Positions 16,456 through 24,892 of a DNA stretch of 64,000 bases are shown here, piece after piece. Numbering within the stretch: the first letter of the stretch is position 1; each line of letters opens with the position of its first letter. The notes beneath the pieces were generated by a model. It saw nothing but the letters and a program-made list of their open reading frames with translations. It ran no database searches and was not told the origin of the DNA. Source of the stretch: Woeseiaceae bacterium (GTDB lineage Bacteria > Pseudomonadota > Gammaproteobacteria > Steroidobacterales > Woeseiaceae); assembly GCA_030066735.1 (NCBI GenBank), contig JASJBB010000061.1, positions 1 to 64,000 of the forward strand, in the 5' to 3' direction. The position numbers were made by a program, and so were the translations under genes.

Positions 16456-17332
16456 CTATCGGGTGCCAGGTCGTCTTCACTTCCTGGGTATCTCGAATCA
16501 GGTACGGATGCTGGGCGCTGTCGCTGGCCCAGTCGGTCTTCGTTCGTGCGATGACATGCTTGATGTTGTCGGCAGCAGCCTCCTGCACCGAGCGGGCCAC
16601 CTTGCGGCCACCATCGCAGTAAACGACCGCGTTGACGTCCATGTGCGATGCAAACTGTCCAGTGAGTTCGTCGCGATAGCCAGTCAGGATATTGACGACG
16701 CCGGCGGGAACGTCCGACGCGTGCAGGACCTCGGCAAAACTGACTGCGGACAGCGGCAACGTTTCAGAGGCCAGCACAACGCAGGTATTGCCGCCCACGA
16801 TCGTCGGCGCGATGTTCGAGATCAGCCCCAGCAGGCCGCTGTCGTTCGGCGCCAGCATCGAGACGACGCCGGTCGGCTCGAGTATCGAGAAATTGAAGTG
16901 CGACGAGCTGACTGGGTTCACGGCGCTGAACACCTGCTGGTACTTGTCCGCCCAGCCGGCGAAATAGATCAGCCGGTCGATTGACGCGTCGACCTCTTTG
17001 TCCGCCGCGCGCGCCGTGGCGCCTTGCAGCACCAGCTCGCTGATGAACTGCTCGCGCCGTCCCTCCAGCATTTCGGCGATGCGATAAAGGATCTGGCCGC
17101 GCAGGTAGGCCGACGCCTTCGCCCACCCCGGCTGCGCCTTGCGGGCCGCAACGACCGCATTGCGGAAATCCTTGCGGCTGCCGCGGCATACGTTCGCGAT
17201 GACGGCGCCACGCTTGTCTTCGAGCGTGAAATAACGGCCCGACTCGGTGCGCGGGAATTTGCCGTTAATGTAGATCTTGTAGGTCTTGGCGACGCTGAGA
17301 CGACCGCTGCCCGACTGCTTTTTCGCTGCCAT
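16448..17332 (-). CDS. Truncated aldehyde dehydrogenase domain protein (ALDH16 second-half-like)
   Basis: The true start is ATG 17332, giving 294 residues, about 60% of a normal ALDH. The coenzyme-binding half is recognisable (YKIYINGKFPRTESGRYF, ILEPTGVVSMLAPNDSGLLGL, VVGGNT-like IVGGNTCVVLAS, VPAGVVNILTGYRDEL). The sequence ends at VKTTWHPIG, before the catalytic Cys and the oligomerisation domain. The full-length ALDH upstream ends only two bases before this start. The pair (489 + 294 aa) matches the length and order of bacterial ALDH16 proteins, where a catalytic ALDH is followed by an inactive ALDH-like domain. It is probably a structural partner rather than an enzyme. Confidence 0.8.
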   Translation of the reverse strand: MAAKKQSGSGRLSVAKTYKIYINGKFPRTESGRYFTLEDKRGAVIANVCRGSRKDFRNAVVAARKAQPGWAKASAYLRGQILYRIAEMLEGRREQFISELVLQGATARAADKEVDASIDRLIYFAGWADKYQQVFSAVNPVSSSHFNFSILEPTGVVSMLAPNDSGLLGLISNIAPTIVGGNTCVVLASETLPLSAVSFAEVLHASDVPAGVVNILTGYRDELTGQFASHMDVNAVVYCDGGRKVARSVQEAAADNIKHVIARTKTDWASDSAQHPYLIRDTQEVKTTWHPIGV

Positions 17333-17334
17333 GA

Positions 17335-18804
17335 CTACGCCTCCAGCCTCAGGTAAGCGTCCAGCCCGTGCAGGCCGCCCTCGCGGCCGACGCCGCTTTC
17401 CTTGTAACCGCCAAACGGCGAGGTTGGATCGAACTTGTTGAACGTGTTCGCCCAGATGACGCCCGCGCGCACGCTCTGGGTCATCCTGAAGATTTTCGCA
17501 CCCTTGTCGGTCCAGACGCCGCCCGACAGGCCGTACGGCGTGTTGTTGGCCTTGGTCAGCGCCTCGTCGAAGGTGCGGAAGGTCTGTATCGCGAGCACCG
17601 GTCCGAAGATCTCCTCCTGGACAACGCGATTCGACTGCGAGACCCCCGTGAAGATCGTCGGCCGGCACCAGTAACCTTCTTTCGGCACCTTGCAGGAACT
17701 CTGGTACATCGTGCCGCCCTCTTCCTGCCCGATGGCAAGGTAACGCTCGATCGTCTCGAGCTGCCGGGCGGAGTTGATGGCGCCGATGTCGGTGTTCTTG
17801 TCGAGCGGGTCGCCGACGATCAGCGTCTCCATCCGGTCCTTCAGCTTCTGGATGACCTCGTCGGCCACGGATTCCTGGACGAACAGCCGCGAACCCGCGC
17901 AGCAGACGTGTCCCTGGTTGAAGAAAATGCCGTTGACGATGCCCTCCACGGCCTGGTCGATCGCGGCGTCGGCGAAGACGATGTTGGCCGCCTTGCCGCC
18001 CAGTTCGAGCGTGTACTTCTTGCCGGTACCGGCCAGCGCTTTCATGATGACGCGCCCGACCTCGGTCGACCCCGTAAACGCGACCTTGTCGACGCCCGGA
18101 TGACCGACCACAGCCGCACCCGTCTCCCCGGCCCCGGTCACGATATTCACAACGCCGTCGGGCAGGCCCGCGTCGCGCACGACCTCGGCGAGTTTCAGCG
18201 CCGTCAGCGGCGTCGTCTCGGCCGGCTTGAGCACGACGGTATTGCCGCAGGCCAGCGCCGGCGCCAGCTTCCAGGCCGCCATCAGCAGCGGGAAATTCCA
18301 CGGGATGACCTGCCCGGCGACGCCGAGCGGCCGCACCTTGCGCCCCGGGAACGCATACTCGAGCTTGTCCGCCCAGCCCGCGTAGTAGAAGAAATGCGCC
18401 GCGGCCAGCGGCACGTCGATATCGCGCGATTCCCGAATCGGCTTGCCGCCGTCGAGCGACTCGATGGCGGCAAACTCGCGCGCGCGCTCCTGCATGATGC
18501 GGGCGATGCGGTAGATGTACTTGCCGCGTTCGGCCGGCTTTATTCGCGACCACTTGCCATAGGCTTTGCGCGCGGCCTTGACGGCCTTGTCCACATCGGC
18601 CTCGCTGGCGAGCGCCACGCGACTGAGTTTCTCCTCGGTCGCGGGATTGATCGTATCGAAGTACCTGCCTTTCTCGGGCGCCAAGAAGTTACCGTCGATA
18701 AAAAGGCCGTAGCGTTTCTTGACCTTGATGTGATCGGTGCTCTCCGGTGCGGGCGAGTATTGCCAACCGTCATCGAAAGCCAGTTTGTTTTCGGGTGTCG
18801 CCAT
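17335..18804 (-). CDS. Full-length aldehyde dehydrogenase (ALDH16 first-half-like)
   Basis: This 489-residue NAD(P)-dependent aldehyde dehydrogenase is complete. It has VIPWNFPLLMAAWKLAPALACGNT (coenzyme domain), VAFTGSTEVG, LELGGKAANIVF with the general-base Glu, and FFNQGHVCCAGSRLFV with the catalytic Cys. The ending SPFGGYKESGVGREGG is normal. It lies downstream of deoC with only 36 bases between, so the acetaldehyde released by DeoC is an obvious candidate substrate (inference). The following gene encodes a half-length ALDH; together they look like a split ALDH16. The ORF at 16448..18553 in another frame is a shadow over most of its length. Confidence 0.92.
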   Translation of the reverse strand: MATPENKLAFDDGWQYSPAPESTDHIKVKKRYGLFIDGNFLAPEKGRYFDTINPATEEKLSRVALASEADVDKAVKAARKAYGKWSRIKPAERGKYIYRIARIMQERAREFAAIESLDGGKPIRESRDIDVPLAAAHFFYYAGWADKLEYAFPGRKVRPLGVAGQVIPWNFPLLMAAWKLAPALACGNTVVLKPAETTPLTALKLAEVVRDAGLPDGVVNIVTGAGETGAAVVGHPGVDKVAFTGSTEVGRVIMKALAGTGKKYTLELGGKAANIVFADAAIDQAVEGIVNGIFFNQGHVCCAGSRLFVQESVADEVIQKLKDRMETLIVGDPLDKNTDIGAINSARQLETIERYLAIGQEEGGTMYQSSCKVPKEGYWCRPTIFTGVSQSNRVVQEEIFGPVLAIQTFRTFDEALTKANNTPYGLSGGVWTDKGAKIFRMTQSVRAGVIWANTFNKFDPTSPFGGYKESGVGREGGLHGLDAYLRLEA

Positions 18805-18817
18805 AGTTCTGAACCTG

Positions 18818-18842
18818 TAGGAGCCCGCCCCGGCGGGCGATC
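18818..18842. repeat. REP-like palindromic repeat, copy 1
   Basis: A 25-base sequence reads TAGGAGCCCGCC, then CC, then GGCGGGCGATC. It can fold through GCCCGCC/GGCGGGC. The same sequence with one base changed occurs in the opposite orientation at 40170-40194. Here it fills most of the gap between deoC and the ALDH gene and touches the deoC stop codon. On the minus strand it is followed by no clear T-run, so it is more likely a repetitive extragenic palindrome than a strong terminator. Confidence 0.6.
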
Positions 18843-19767
18843 AATCCTTGGAGAAATAGTCAGCCGACTGGTAAACGCCTGTCGCCTGTTTTTGCAACTG
18901 CATCAGCACGTCGTTCGCCAGCGAGCTGGCGCCGAAGCGGAACCACTCGGGCGTCATCCAGGCATTGCCCAGCGTCTCACGCAGCATGACCAGGTAGTGC
19001 ACGGCCAGCTTGGCGCTCGAAATGCCGCCCGCCGGCTTCATGCCGACCATGCGGCCCGTTTCATAATAGAAATCGCGGATCGCCTGCAGCATGACAAGCG
19101 TAACCTGCATCGTCGCCGCGGGCTGTATCTTGCCCGTTGAAGTCTTGATGAAATCGGCGCCCGCGTGCATGGCCAGGACGCTGGCCCGGCGTACGCGATC
19201 GAGCGTGCCGAGCTCGCCCGTTTCGAGGATGACCTTCAGGTGAGCGTCGCCGCAAGCCTCCTTGATCGCAACGATTTCATCGAACACGTGGCCGTACTGC
19301 CCGGCCAGGAACTCGCCGCGCGAGATCACCATGTCAATCTCGTTGGCGCCGGCGTCGACGGCCATGCGCGTATCCTCGAGCTTGACCGATAGCGGCGCCT
19401 GCCCGCTCGGGAACGCGGTGGCGACGGACGCGATATTGATGTCCCTGTCCCCGAGCGCCTCTTTTGCGACGCCGACCATCGTCGGGTAGACGCAGACCGC
19501 CGCGACATGCGGCAGCCCGGGCAGCGCATCGTGCAGGTGAATCGCTTTCTGGCAGAGCTGCCGAACCTTGCCGGGCGTGTCCTGCCCTTCCAGGGTCGTC
19601 AGGTCGATCATCGACAGGATCAGCTGCAGCGCCTCGATTTTCGAGGCGGTCTTGATACTGCGGCTCGTGAACCGCCCCACGCGCTCGTTGACACCCACCT
19701 CGTCGACGGCGGGCACCCGGCTCAGGTCCGGCAGGCGTTTCGTTGCTTCGACGGCAGTCAGACTCAT
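18841..19767 (-). CDS. deoC: Deoxyribose-phosphate aldolase
   Basis: DeoC cleaves 2-deoxyribose-5-phosphate to acetaldehyde and glyceraldehyde-3-phosphate. The protein of about 308 residues contains VCVYPTMVGVAKEAL, IDMVISRGEFLAG, LKVILETGEL with the Schiff-base neighbourhood, and ADFIKTSTGKIQPAAT, whose Lys after TSTG is characteristic. The KPAGGI segment (second active Lys region) is also present. It is longer than the E. coli enzyme, matching the eukaryote-like and actinobacterial long form. The start ATG 19767 has GAGG nearby; the track's TTG at 19785 is less likely. It lies 10 bases after deoD. Confidence 0.95.
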   Translation of the reverse strand: MSLTAVEATKRLPDLSRVPAVDEVGVNERVGRFTSRSIKTASKIEALQLILSMIDLTTLEGQDTPGKVRQLCQKAIHLHDALPGLPHVAAVCVYPTMVGVAKEALGDRDINIASVATAFPSGQAPLSVKLEDTRMAVDAGANEIDMVISRGEFLAGQYGHVFDEIVAIKEACGDAHLKVILETGELGTLDRVRRASVLAMHAGADFIKTSTGKIQPAATMQVTLVMLQAIRDFYYETGRMVGMKPAGGISSAKLAVHYLVMLRETLGNAWMTPEWFRFGASSLANDVLMQLQKQATGVYQSADYFSKD

Positions 19768-19777
19768 CGCGGCAGCC

Positions 19778-20485
19778 TCAGGCAATCACGGTCTCGAGCG
19801 CGACCAGGATCATTTCATCGAACGTCGTCGCGCGCTCGTCCGACGTCAGCGCGGCGCCGCTCGGGATGTCGTCGCTGACCGTACAAATCGCCAGCGCCTC
19901 GGCGTCGTGCTCGGCCGCAATCGGGAACATACCGGCGGCCTCCATTTCGAGTCCGTAGACGTTGTACTTCGCCATGGTCTCGAACATGGCCGTATCGGGC
20001 GTGTAGAACAGATCCGCCGAGAACAGGTTGCCGACGTGATAGCGCACGTCGTGCCGCTCGGCGGCGTCGACGGCCTTCCTGACGAGATCAAATGTGGCGA
20101 TTGCCGCGTAGTCGTAACCGCCGAATCGAATCCGGTTGATGTTGGCGTCGGTGCACGCGCCCATGCCGATGACGATGTCGCGCAGCTTGACGTCGGGATG
20201 CGTCGTGCCGCAGCTGCCGACGCGGATGACCCGCCTGACGCCGTATTCAGCGATGAGTTCCGTCGTGTAGATCGATGCCGACGGAATGCCCATGCCGTGC
20301 GCCATCACCGACACCGGGTGGCCCTTGTAACTGCCCGTGAATCCCCACATGTTGCGCACGTCGTTCACGCGGCGCGCGTCGTCAAGGTAGGTGTCGGCAA
20401 TGTAGCGGGCGCGCAGCGGATCGCCGGGCATCAGCACGGTCTCGGCGAAGTCGCCCGGCGCCGCATTCATGTGTTTGGTGGCCAT
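19778..20485 (-). CDS. deoD: Purine nucleoside phosphorylase DeoD
   Basis: DeoD phosphorolytically cleaves purine (deoxy)nucleosides to base and (deoxy)ribose-1-phosphate. The true start is ATG 20485, giving a 235-residue protein of normal family length beginning [26 protein letters not shown]. Family motifs include [11 protein letters not shown] (phosphate site), VGSCGT, and [10 protein letters not shown] with the ribose-binding Met-Glu. It ends in the typical SDDI and FDEMI region. It is the first gene of the minus-strand unit deoD-deoC-ALDH-ALDH fragment. A TACAAT box seven bases before the ATG hints at a very short leader. It is divergent from the TonB receptor at 20601. Confidence 0.95.
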   Translation of the reverse strand: MATKHMNAAPGDFAETVLMPGDPLRARYIADTYLDDARRVNDVRNMWGFTGSYKGHPVSVMAHGMGIPSASIYTTELIAEYGVRRVIRVGSCGTTHPDVKLRDIVIGMGACTDANINRIRFGGYDYAAIATFDLVRKAVDAAERHDVRYHVGNLFSADLFYTPDTAMFETMAKYNVYGLEMEAAGMFPIAAEHDAEALAICTVSDDIPSGAALTSDERATTFDEMILVALETVIA

Positions 20486-20541
20486 ACGGCATTGTACCTT
20501 CAGAGCGTCGCCTTGTTGCCACAGATTCGGCCCATTCGGGG

Positions 20542-20571
20542 TGCACAAATGCCACACAACAGCGCTATACT
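20542..20571 (+). promoter_or_regulatory. Candidate sigma-70 promoter for the TonB receptor
   Basis: TGCACA (-35, 4 of 6 matches) and TATACT (-10, 5 of 6) are separated by 18 bases, and the predicted start lies about 20 bases before the GAGGAGA ribosome site of the receptor gene. The placement is good but the -35 box is weak, so this is a suggestion only. Confidence 0.35.
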
Positions 20572-20600
20572 TCCCGCACGGATCATGAGGAGAAACACCA

Positions 20601-22829
20601 ATGTGTGGCATAAACACAACAACAATTAAGAAGCCTGCATCGCACCCGCTGCTGGGGGTATTTGCCGCAGTGACGGTGGCTTGCACTGGCCTGTATTCGG
20701 GCGCAGTCAGCGCGCAGGGTATCGTGCTCGACGAGGTCATCGTGACCGCGCAAAAACGCGAACAGGCGCTCGAGGACGTACCGGCGTCGGTGTCGGCCAT
20801 CTCGGGTGAGACGGTTCGCGACCTGCTCGGCGCCGCCGAAAATATTCGCGCGCTGACCAACCGTGTACCGAGCCTCAACGTCGAGTCGTCGAACGGTCGC
20901 ACGCAGCCGCGTTTCTACCTGCGTGGCCTCGGCAACATCGACTTCGATAACAATGCCGCACAGCCGGTGGGCATGGTGCTGGACGACGTCTTCCTCGAGA
21001 GCAACGTCCTGCGCAGCCTGCCGCTTTTCGATATCCAGCGTGTCGAAGTCCTCAAGGGACCGCAGGGCTCCCTGTTCGGCCGCAACACCAACGCCGGCCT
21101 GGTCAAGATCGACTCGGTCCGCCCGTCGGACGATCGTAACGCCTACGTCAGCTTCGCCTACGGCGACAATGACACGACGGCAGTCGAGGCCGCGACCAAC
21201 GTCGAGGCTTCCGACAGCGTCGATATGCGCTTCTCGGCCAAGTACCAGCGCCGCAGCGACTGGATCGACAACATCGAGAACGGACCGGGCGACGACTTCG
21301 GCGGCTTCGATGAGTACGCCTATCGCCTGCAATTCCTGTACGACGCGGACGAATCGTTCCGGGCGCTGCTGAAAGTCCACGGCTTTCACCAGGACGGCTC
21401 GCAGCCGCAGGTTTTCTATGCGAACGGCCTCGAGGTCGGCAAGAAGGGCCTGCGCAAGGGATTTGACGAGACGATAGCCCGCCACGACCCCGGCCAGGCC
21501 GGAATGGAACTCGACCACTTCGGCGCCATGCTCAACCTCGAGTGGGATCTCGACAACTTTACGATCACGTCGATCACGGGCTACGACTCGGTCGAGAACT
21601 TCCAGTCGACCGACGTTGACGGCGGCGTTTCGGACGGCTGCTGCGGCACTCTCGGTCAGAGCACGTTCCCGGTCGCCACGGGCGACGGCCTCGACAATCA
21701 CGACCAGATCACCCAGGAGATTCGCCTGTCGACCGAAAGCGACGACTACTTCTTCCAGGGTGGCGTCTACGTGCTCAATGAAGACATGAAGATCCGCAGC
21801 TACGACTTGCTGGCGGATTCTACGACCTGGGTCGATCAGCAGACGGACTCCTTCGCCCTGTTCGGCCAGGCCGAGTTCATTGCATCCGAGGAGTTCTCGA
21901 TCACCCTGGGCGCGCGCTTCACGTTCGACGAAAAGGACCTCAAGGTCATTCCGGGTCCTAACTCGACGGCGCCTGCCGATTCGATCAGCGTTGACGACGA
22001 CTTCCTGAGCTGGGACCTCGCCTTCACGTATGACGTCAACGATGACTGGAGCCTTTACGGCCGGCTGGCCAACGCTTCGCGCGGCCCGGTCACCATTGGC
22101 CGCTTCGGTTTCGTCAGTTCTGCAGAGACTGAATCATCCGATTCGATCGAGTTCGGGTTCAAGAGCACGCTGTTCGGCGGCCGCGCGCGCTGGAACACGT
22201 CGGTTTACGCATTCGTGAACGACGACCAGCAGCTGTCGGCGACGGGCGGCGGCGCCAACGTCAACCGCCTGCTGAATGCCCGCGAGGTCAAGGGCAACGG
22301 CATCGAGACGGACTTCGAAATGCTGATCACCGACAACTTCCTGCTGATTGCAAATGCCAGCTACAACAAGACCGAGATCAACGATCCGGATCTTGCCGAC
22401 CTGGCCTGCGGTTCGGCGCCGAGTTGTACCTACCTGGACCCGCTCATCGAAGCCGGCGGCGGCCCCTTCGGTGAAGACGTAGTCTCCATCGACGGCAACC
22501 CGCTGCCGCGCGCACCGGAAGTGATGTACAACATCGCCCTGCAGTACAACCTGCCGGTGGGCGATGGCGACGTCTACTTCCATACGGACTGGAACTACCG
22601 TGACGACTCCAACCTGTTCCTGCACGAGTCGATCGAGTTTGTTGCCGACTCGCGGTGGCTTGGCGGCCTTCGCGTAGGGTATCGTTCGGACGATGGACTG
22701 GACATTGCACTGGTTGGCCGCAATATCACCGACGAACTCACGGTCGACGGTGGCATCAACTTCAACAACCTCACGGTGTTCATCAACGAGCCCGCTTACT
22801 GGGGCGTCGAGTTCCGCAAGGACTGGTAA
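20601..22829 (+). CDS. TonB-dependent outer-membrane receptor
   Basis: This 742-residue receptor has a signal peptide ending at VSAQG, an N-terminal TonB-box-like [13 protein letters not shown], a plug domain (residues about 55-170, with [19 protein letters not shown]) and a 22-strand-type beta barrel. It ends in FRKDW rather than the usual C-terminal Phe, still aromatic. GAGGAGA sits eight bases before the ATG. It resembles the broad group of sugar- and organic-compound-type receptors rather than siderophore-specific ones. Its place between deoD and a secreted EEP-family gene suggests import of nucleoside or nucleic-acid-derived ligands, but the ligand is not readable from sequence. Confidence 0.9.
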   Translation: MCGINTTTIKKPASHPLLGVFAAVTVACTGLYSGAVSAQGIVLDEVIVTAQKREQALEDVPASVSAISGETVRDLLGAAENIRALTNRVPSLNVESSNGRTQPRFYLRGLGNIDFDNNAAQPVGMVLDDVFLESNVLRSLPLFDIQRVEVLKGPQGSLFGRNTNAGLVKIDSVRPSDDRNAYVSFAYGDNDTTAVEAATNVEASDSVDMRFSAKYQRRSDWIDNIENGPGDDFGGFDEYAYRLQFLYDADESFRALLKVHGFHQDGSQPQVFYANGLEVGKKGLRKGFDETIARHDPGQAGMELDHFGAMLNLEWDLDNFTITSITGYDSVENFQSTDVDGGVSDGCCGTLGQSTFPVATGDGLDNHDQITQEIRLSTESDDYFFQGGVYVLNEDMKIRSYDLLADSTTWVDQQTDSFALFGQAEFIASEEFSITLGARFTFDEKDLKVIPGPNSTAPADSISVDDDFLSWDLAFTYDVNDDWSLYGRLANASRGPVTIGRFGFVSSAETESSDSIEFGFKSTLFGGRARWNTSVYAFVNDDQQLSATGGGANVNRLLNAREVKGNGIETDFEMLITDNFLLIANASYNKTEINDPDLADLACGSAPSCTYLDPLIEAGGGPFGEDVVSIDGNPLPRAPEVMYNIALQYNLPVGDGDVYFHTDWNYRDDSNLFLHESIEFVADSRWLGGLRVGYRSDDGLDIALVGRNITDELTVDGGINFNNLTVFINEPAYWGVEFRKDW

Positions 22830-22848
22830 GCCCCGCACCGATCGGTGT

Positions 22849-23769
22849 TTGAAAGAGGCCCGGTACCGCTGGTACCGGGCTTTCTTTTTGCCGGTGTTCC
22901 TGGTGTCAGGGTGCTCGCCCGCCGGGGAACCGCCGTCGTCCGTCGTCGGCCAGTTGCAAAACCCGAAAATCGACGAGGCCAGCGGACTGGCGCGATCGCA
23001 GCGCTACCCGGACGTGTTCTGGGTCGCCAACGACGACGGCCCCTCGGTCCTGTACGCGATCGACAGTACCGGCAAGGATCTCGGCAGAGTCACGGTCAAG
23101 GACGCCAGCAATCGTGACTGGGAGGACCTGGCGTCGTTTACGTTTGAAGGCGTGCCCTACCTGGTCGTGGCCGACATCGGCGACAACGAAGGCCGCCGCA
23201 AGGACGTGCGCCTGTACGTGATCGAGGAACCCGAGGCGGGCGACGACAAGGTCAAACCTGCCTGGCGCATCGAATTCACCTACCCGGAGGGGCCGCGAGA
23301 CGCGGAGTCGGTAGCGGTCGACGTCGACAACGAGCGCGTCCTCGTTTTAACCAAGCGCGACGTGCCTGCCCTGCTCTACGCGCTGCCGCTGCGTCCGGGC
23401 ACGAAGAAGCGTATCGATGCGGAGCGCCTCGGCGTCGTCGCCAGCCTGCCGCAGCCCGGCCGCTCGGACCTCGAGTTCGCTTCCAGGGTCAACAGCTGGC
23501 ACTGGCAGCCCACGAGCATGGACATCTCCGCTGACGGCTCGAACGCTGTCGTGCTGACTTACGGGGGCGTCTACCTGTACCCGCGCACGGCAGGCCAGGG
23601 CTGGCTGGAGGCGCTCCAGCAACCGCCGCGCGTCGTGAGCCGCAGCAGTAACCGGCAGGCCGAGTCCGTAGCTTTCGACACTACCGGTAACTCCATTTAC
23701 ATCACGATCGAGCAGCGCCATGCACCGCTGTTTCGCTTGCCCGTCAGGAAACCCGACCCGGAAGACTGA
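22849..23769 (+). CDS. Uncharacterised lipoprotein, possible beta-propeller
   Basis: A TTG at 22849 gives a convincing lipoprotein signal: a basic n-region (MKEARYRWYR), the hydrophobic AFFLPVFLV and the lipobox LVSGC. No ATG or GTG start leaves a usable signal. The 306-residue protein has repeated short strands with Asp/Gly turns (DVFWVANDDGPSVLYAID, YLVVADIGDNEGRR, VVLTYGGVYLYPRT). They suggest a propeller-like fold, and no catalytic motif is recognised. The terminator-like hairpin at 22858-22880 lies inside its first codons. It is followed three bases later by the EEP-family gene, so the two are probably an operon. Confidence 0.65.
   Translation: MKEARYRWYRAFFLPVFLVSGCSPAGEPPSSVVGQLQNPKIDEASGLARSQRYPDVFWVANDDGPSVLYAIDSTGKDLGRVTVKDASNRDWEDLASFTFEGVPYLVVADIGDNEGRRKDVRLYVIEEPEAGDDKVKPAWRIEFTYPEGPRDAESVAVDVDNERVLVLTKRDVPALLYALPLRPGTKKRIDAERLGVVASLPQPGRSDLEFASRVNSWHWQPTSMDISADGSNAVVLTYGGVYLYPRTAGQGWLEALQQPPRVVSRSSNRQAESVAFDTTGNSIYITIEQRHAPLFRLPVRKPDPED
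22858..22889 (+). terminator. Rho-independent terminator or attenuator
   Basis: A 10-base perfect stem, GCCCGGTACC and GGTACCGGGC, with a GCT loop is followed by TTTCTTTTT. It lies 28 bases after the TonB receptor stop, so it would end that transcript. It also overlaps the likely 5' coding region of the next gene, so any readthrough would run into that gene. Confidence 0.8.
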
Positions 23770-23772
23770 ATC

Positions 23773-24828
23773 ATGCCAAGACGTTTAATGCCCCTCGCAG
23801 CAGCCATTACGCTCGCTGCCTGCAGCGCCGGTGAGGCACCTGACAGCCCCCCGCCACCGTCCGTCACGGTGATGGCCTTCAATGTCCAGAATCTGTTCGA
23901 TACCGTCGACGACCCGGGCAAGGACGACAAGGCCTACCTGCCGATCGAGGCCAAGCAGGACGAAGCGCACATCGCCGAGTGCAATGAGATCGCCGTGGAG
24001 TCCTGGCGCAACGAGTGCCTGTACCTCGACTGGGACGACGCAGCGCTCGAGCACAAGCTCGGCGTGATCGCCGAGAGCATACTGCAGGTGAACGACGGTC
24101 GCGGACCGGACATTGTCGCGTTGCAGGAGATCGAGAATGTCGCTGTCCTCGAGCGGCTGCGGCAGGAGTACCTGCAGCCGGGCGAGTATCTTCCCGCGAT
24201 CCTGATCGAGGGCGCGGACACGCGCGGTATCGACGTGGCGTTCCTGACGCGACTGCCACTTGATGGCGATCCGGCGCTGCATCCGCTGGACCTGCCCGCG
24301 GACTACGTCGAACGCGAGGGCGATACGCGCGGTCTCATCGAAGCCACGTTCATATTGCCTGACGGCGCCCTGCTCACCGGCTATTCCGTGCACTTCCCGG
24401 CGCCTTTCCACCCTACCGAGATGCGCGTCCGCGCGTATGAGCACCTGCAGCAGGTGCGCAACGCGATACCGCCGGAACATAACGTCTTCGCCGCGGGCGA
24501 TTTCAACACGACCAGCAGCGAGGATGCTGCCGAGGGCCTTCTGGACCGCTACCTGCGGCCGGGCTGGGTCGTCTCGAACGACCTCTGTGAAGGCTGTTCC
24601 GGTACCCACTATTACGCCAGGGACGACCGCTGGTCGTTCCTGGACATGGTGATCTTTGCGCCAGCGGAAGACCCGAACACCGCGTGGTCGGTTGCCTCGA
24701 TTCACATCGCCAACGCCGTGCCGGCCCAGGTCACGGCCGACGGCACACCGAACCGTTATCGCTCGGCCGAGCGCACGGGCGTCTCGGACCACTGGCCCGT
24801 CGTCATGACGCTCAAGAAACGTCCGTAA
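23773..24828 (+). CDS. Endonuclease/exonuclease/phosphatase-family lipoprotein
   Basis: This 351-residue protein has a lipobox signal (MPRRLMPLAAAITLAAC), so it is an exported lipoprotein. The EEP fold is shown by VMAFNVQNLFDTVDD (metal-binding Asn region), DIVALQEIENV (catalytic Glu), AAGDFNTT, and the C-terminal SDHWPVV with the catalytic Asp-His. The NVQNLFD opening is typical of extracellular DNases and related nucleases of marine bacteria, so hydrolysis of extracellular DNA or phosphoesters is likely; the exact substrate is inferred. It directly follows the 22849 lipoprotein and ends at a strong bidirectional terminator. Confidence 0.85.
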   Translation: MPRRLMPLAAAITLAACSAGEAPDSPPPPSVTVMAFNVQNLFDTVDDPGKDDKAYLPIEAKQDEAHIAECNEIAVESWRNECLYLDWDDAALEHKLGVIAESILQVNDGRGPDIVALQEIENVAVLERLRQEYLQPGEYLPAILIEGADTRGIDVAFLTRLPLDGDPALHPLDLPADYVEREGDTRGLIEATFILPDGALLTGYSVHFPAPFHPTEMRVRAYEHLQQVRNAIPPEHNVFAAGDFNTTSSEDAAEGLLDRYLRPGWVVSNDLCEGCSGTHYYARDDRWSFLDMVIFAPAEDPNTAWSVASIHIANAVPAQVTADGTPNRYRSAERTGVSDHWPVVMTLKKRP

Positions 24829-24837
24829 GTTGCGCCC

Positions 24838-24872
24838 ATAAAAAAGGCCAGCCCGAAGGCTGGCCTTTCTTT
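24838..24872. terminator. Bidirectional rho-independent terminator
   Basis: An 11-base perfect stem AAAGGCCAGCC and GGCTGGCCTTT with loop CGAA is flanked by an A-run on the left and TTTCTTT on the right. It can therefore end both the plus-strand EEP gene and the convergent minus-strand TonB receptor gene. Confidence 0.9.
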
Positions 24873-24892
24873 GCTACTGCAATCGACGCCGG

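Noticed and set aside
17330-17340. Frameshift error joining the two ALDH genes
   Set aside because: The first ALDH ends in a normal C-terminus, and the second has its own start two bases later, so a natural split is more likely than an assembly error; raw reads would be needed to exclude the latter fully.
16448-18553. 701-aa ORF read as one long aldehyde dehydrogenase
   Set aside because: Its first 400 residues are an out-of-frame reading of the 489-aa ALDH; only the part from ATG 17332 is protein-like.
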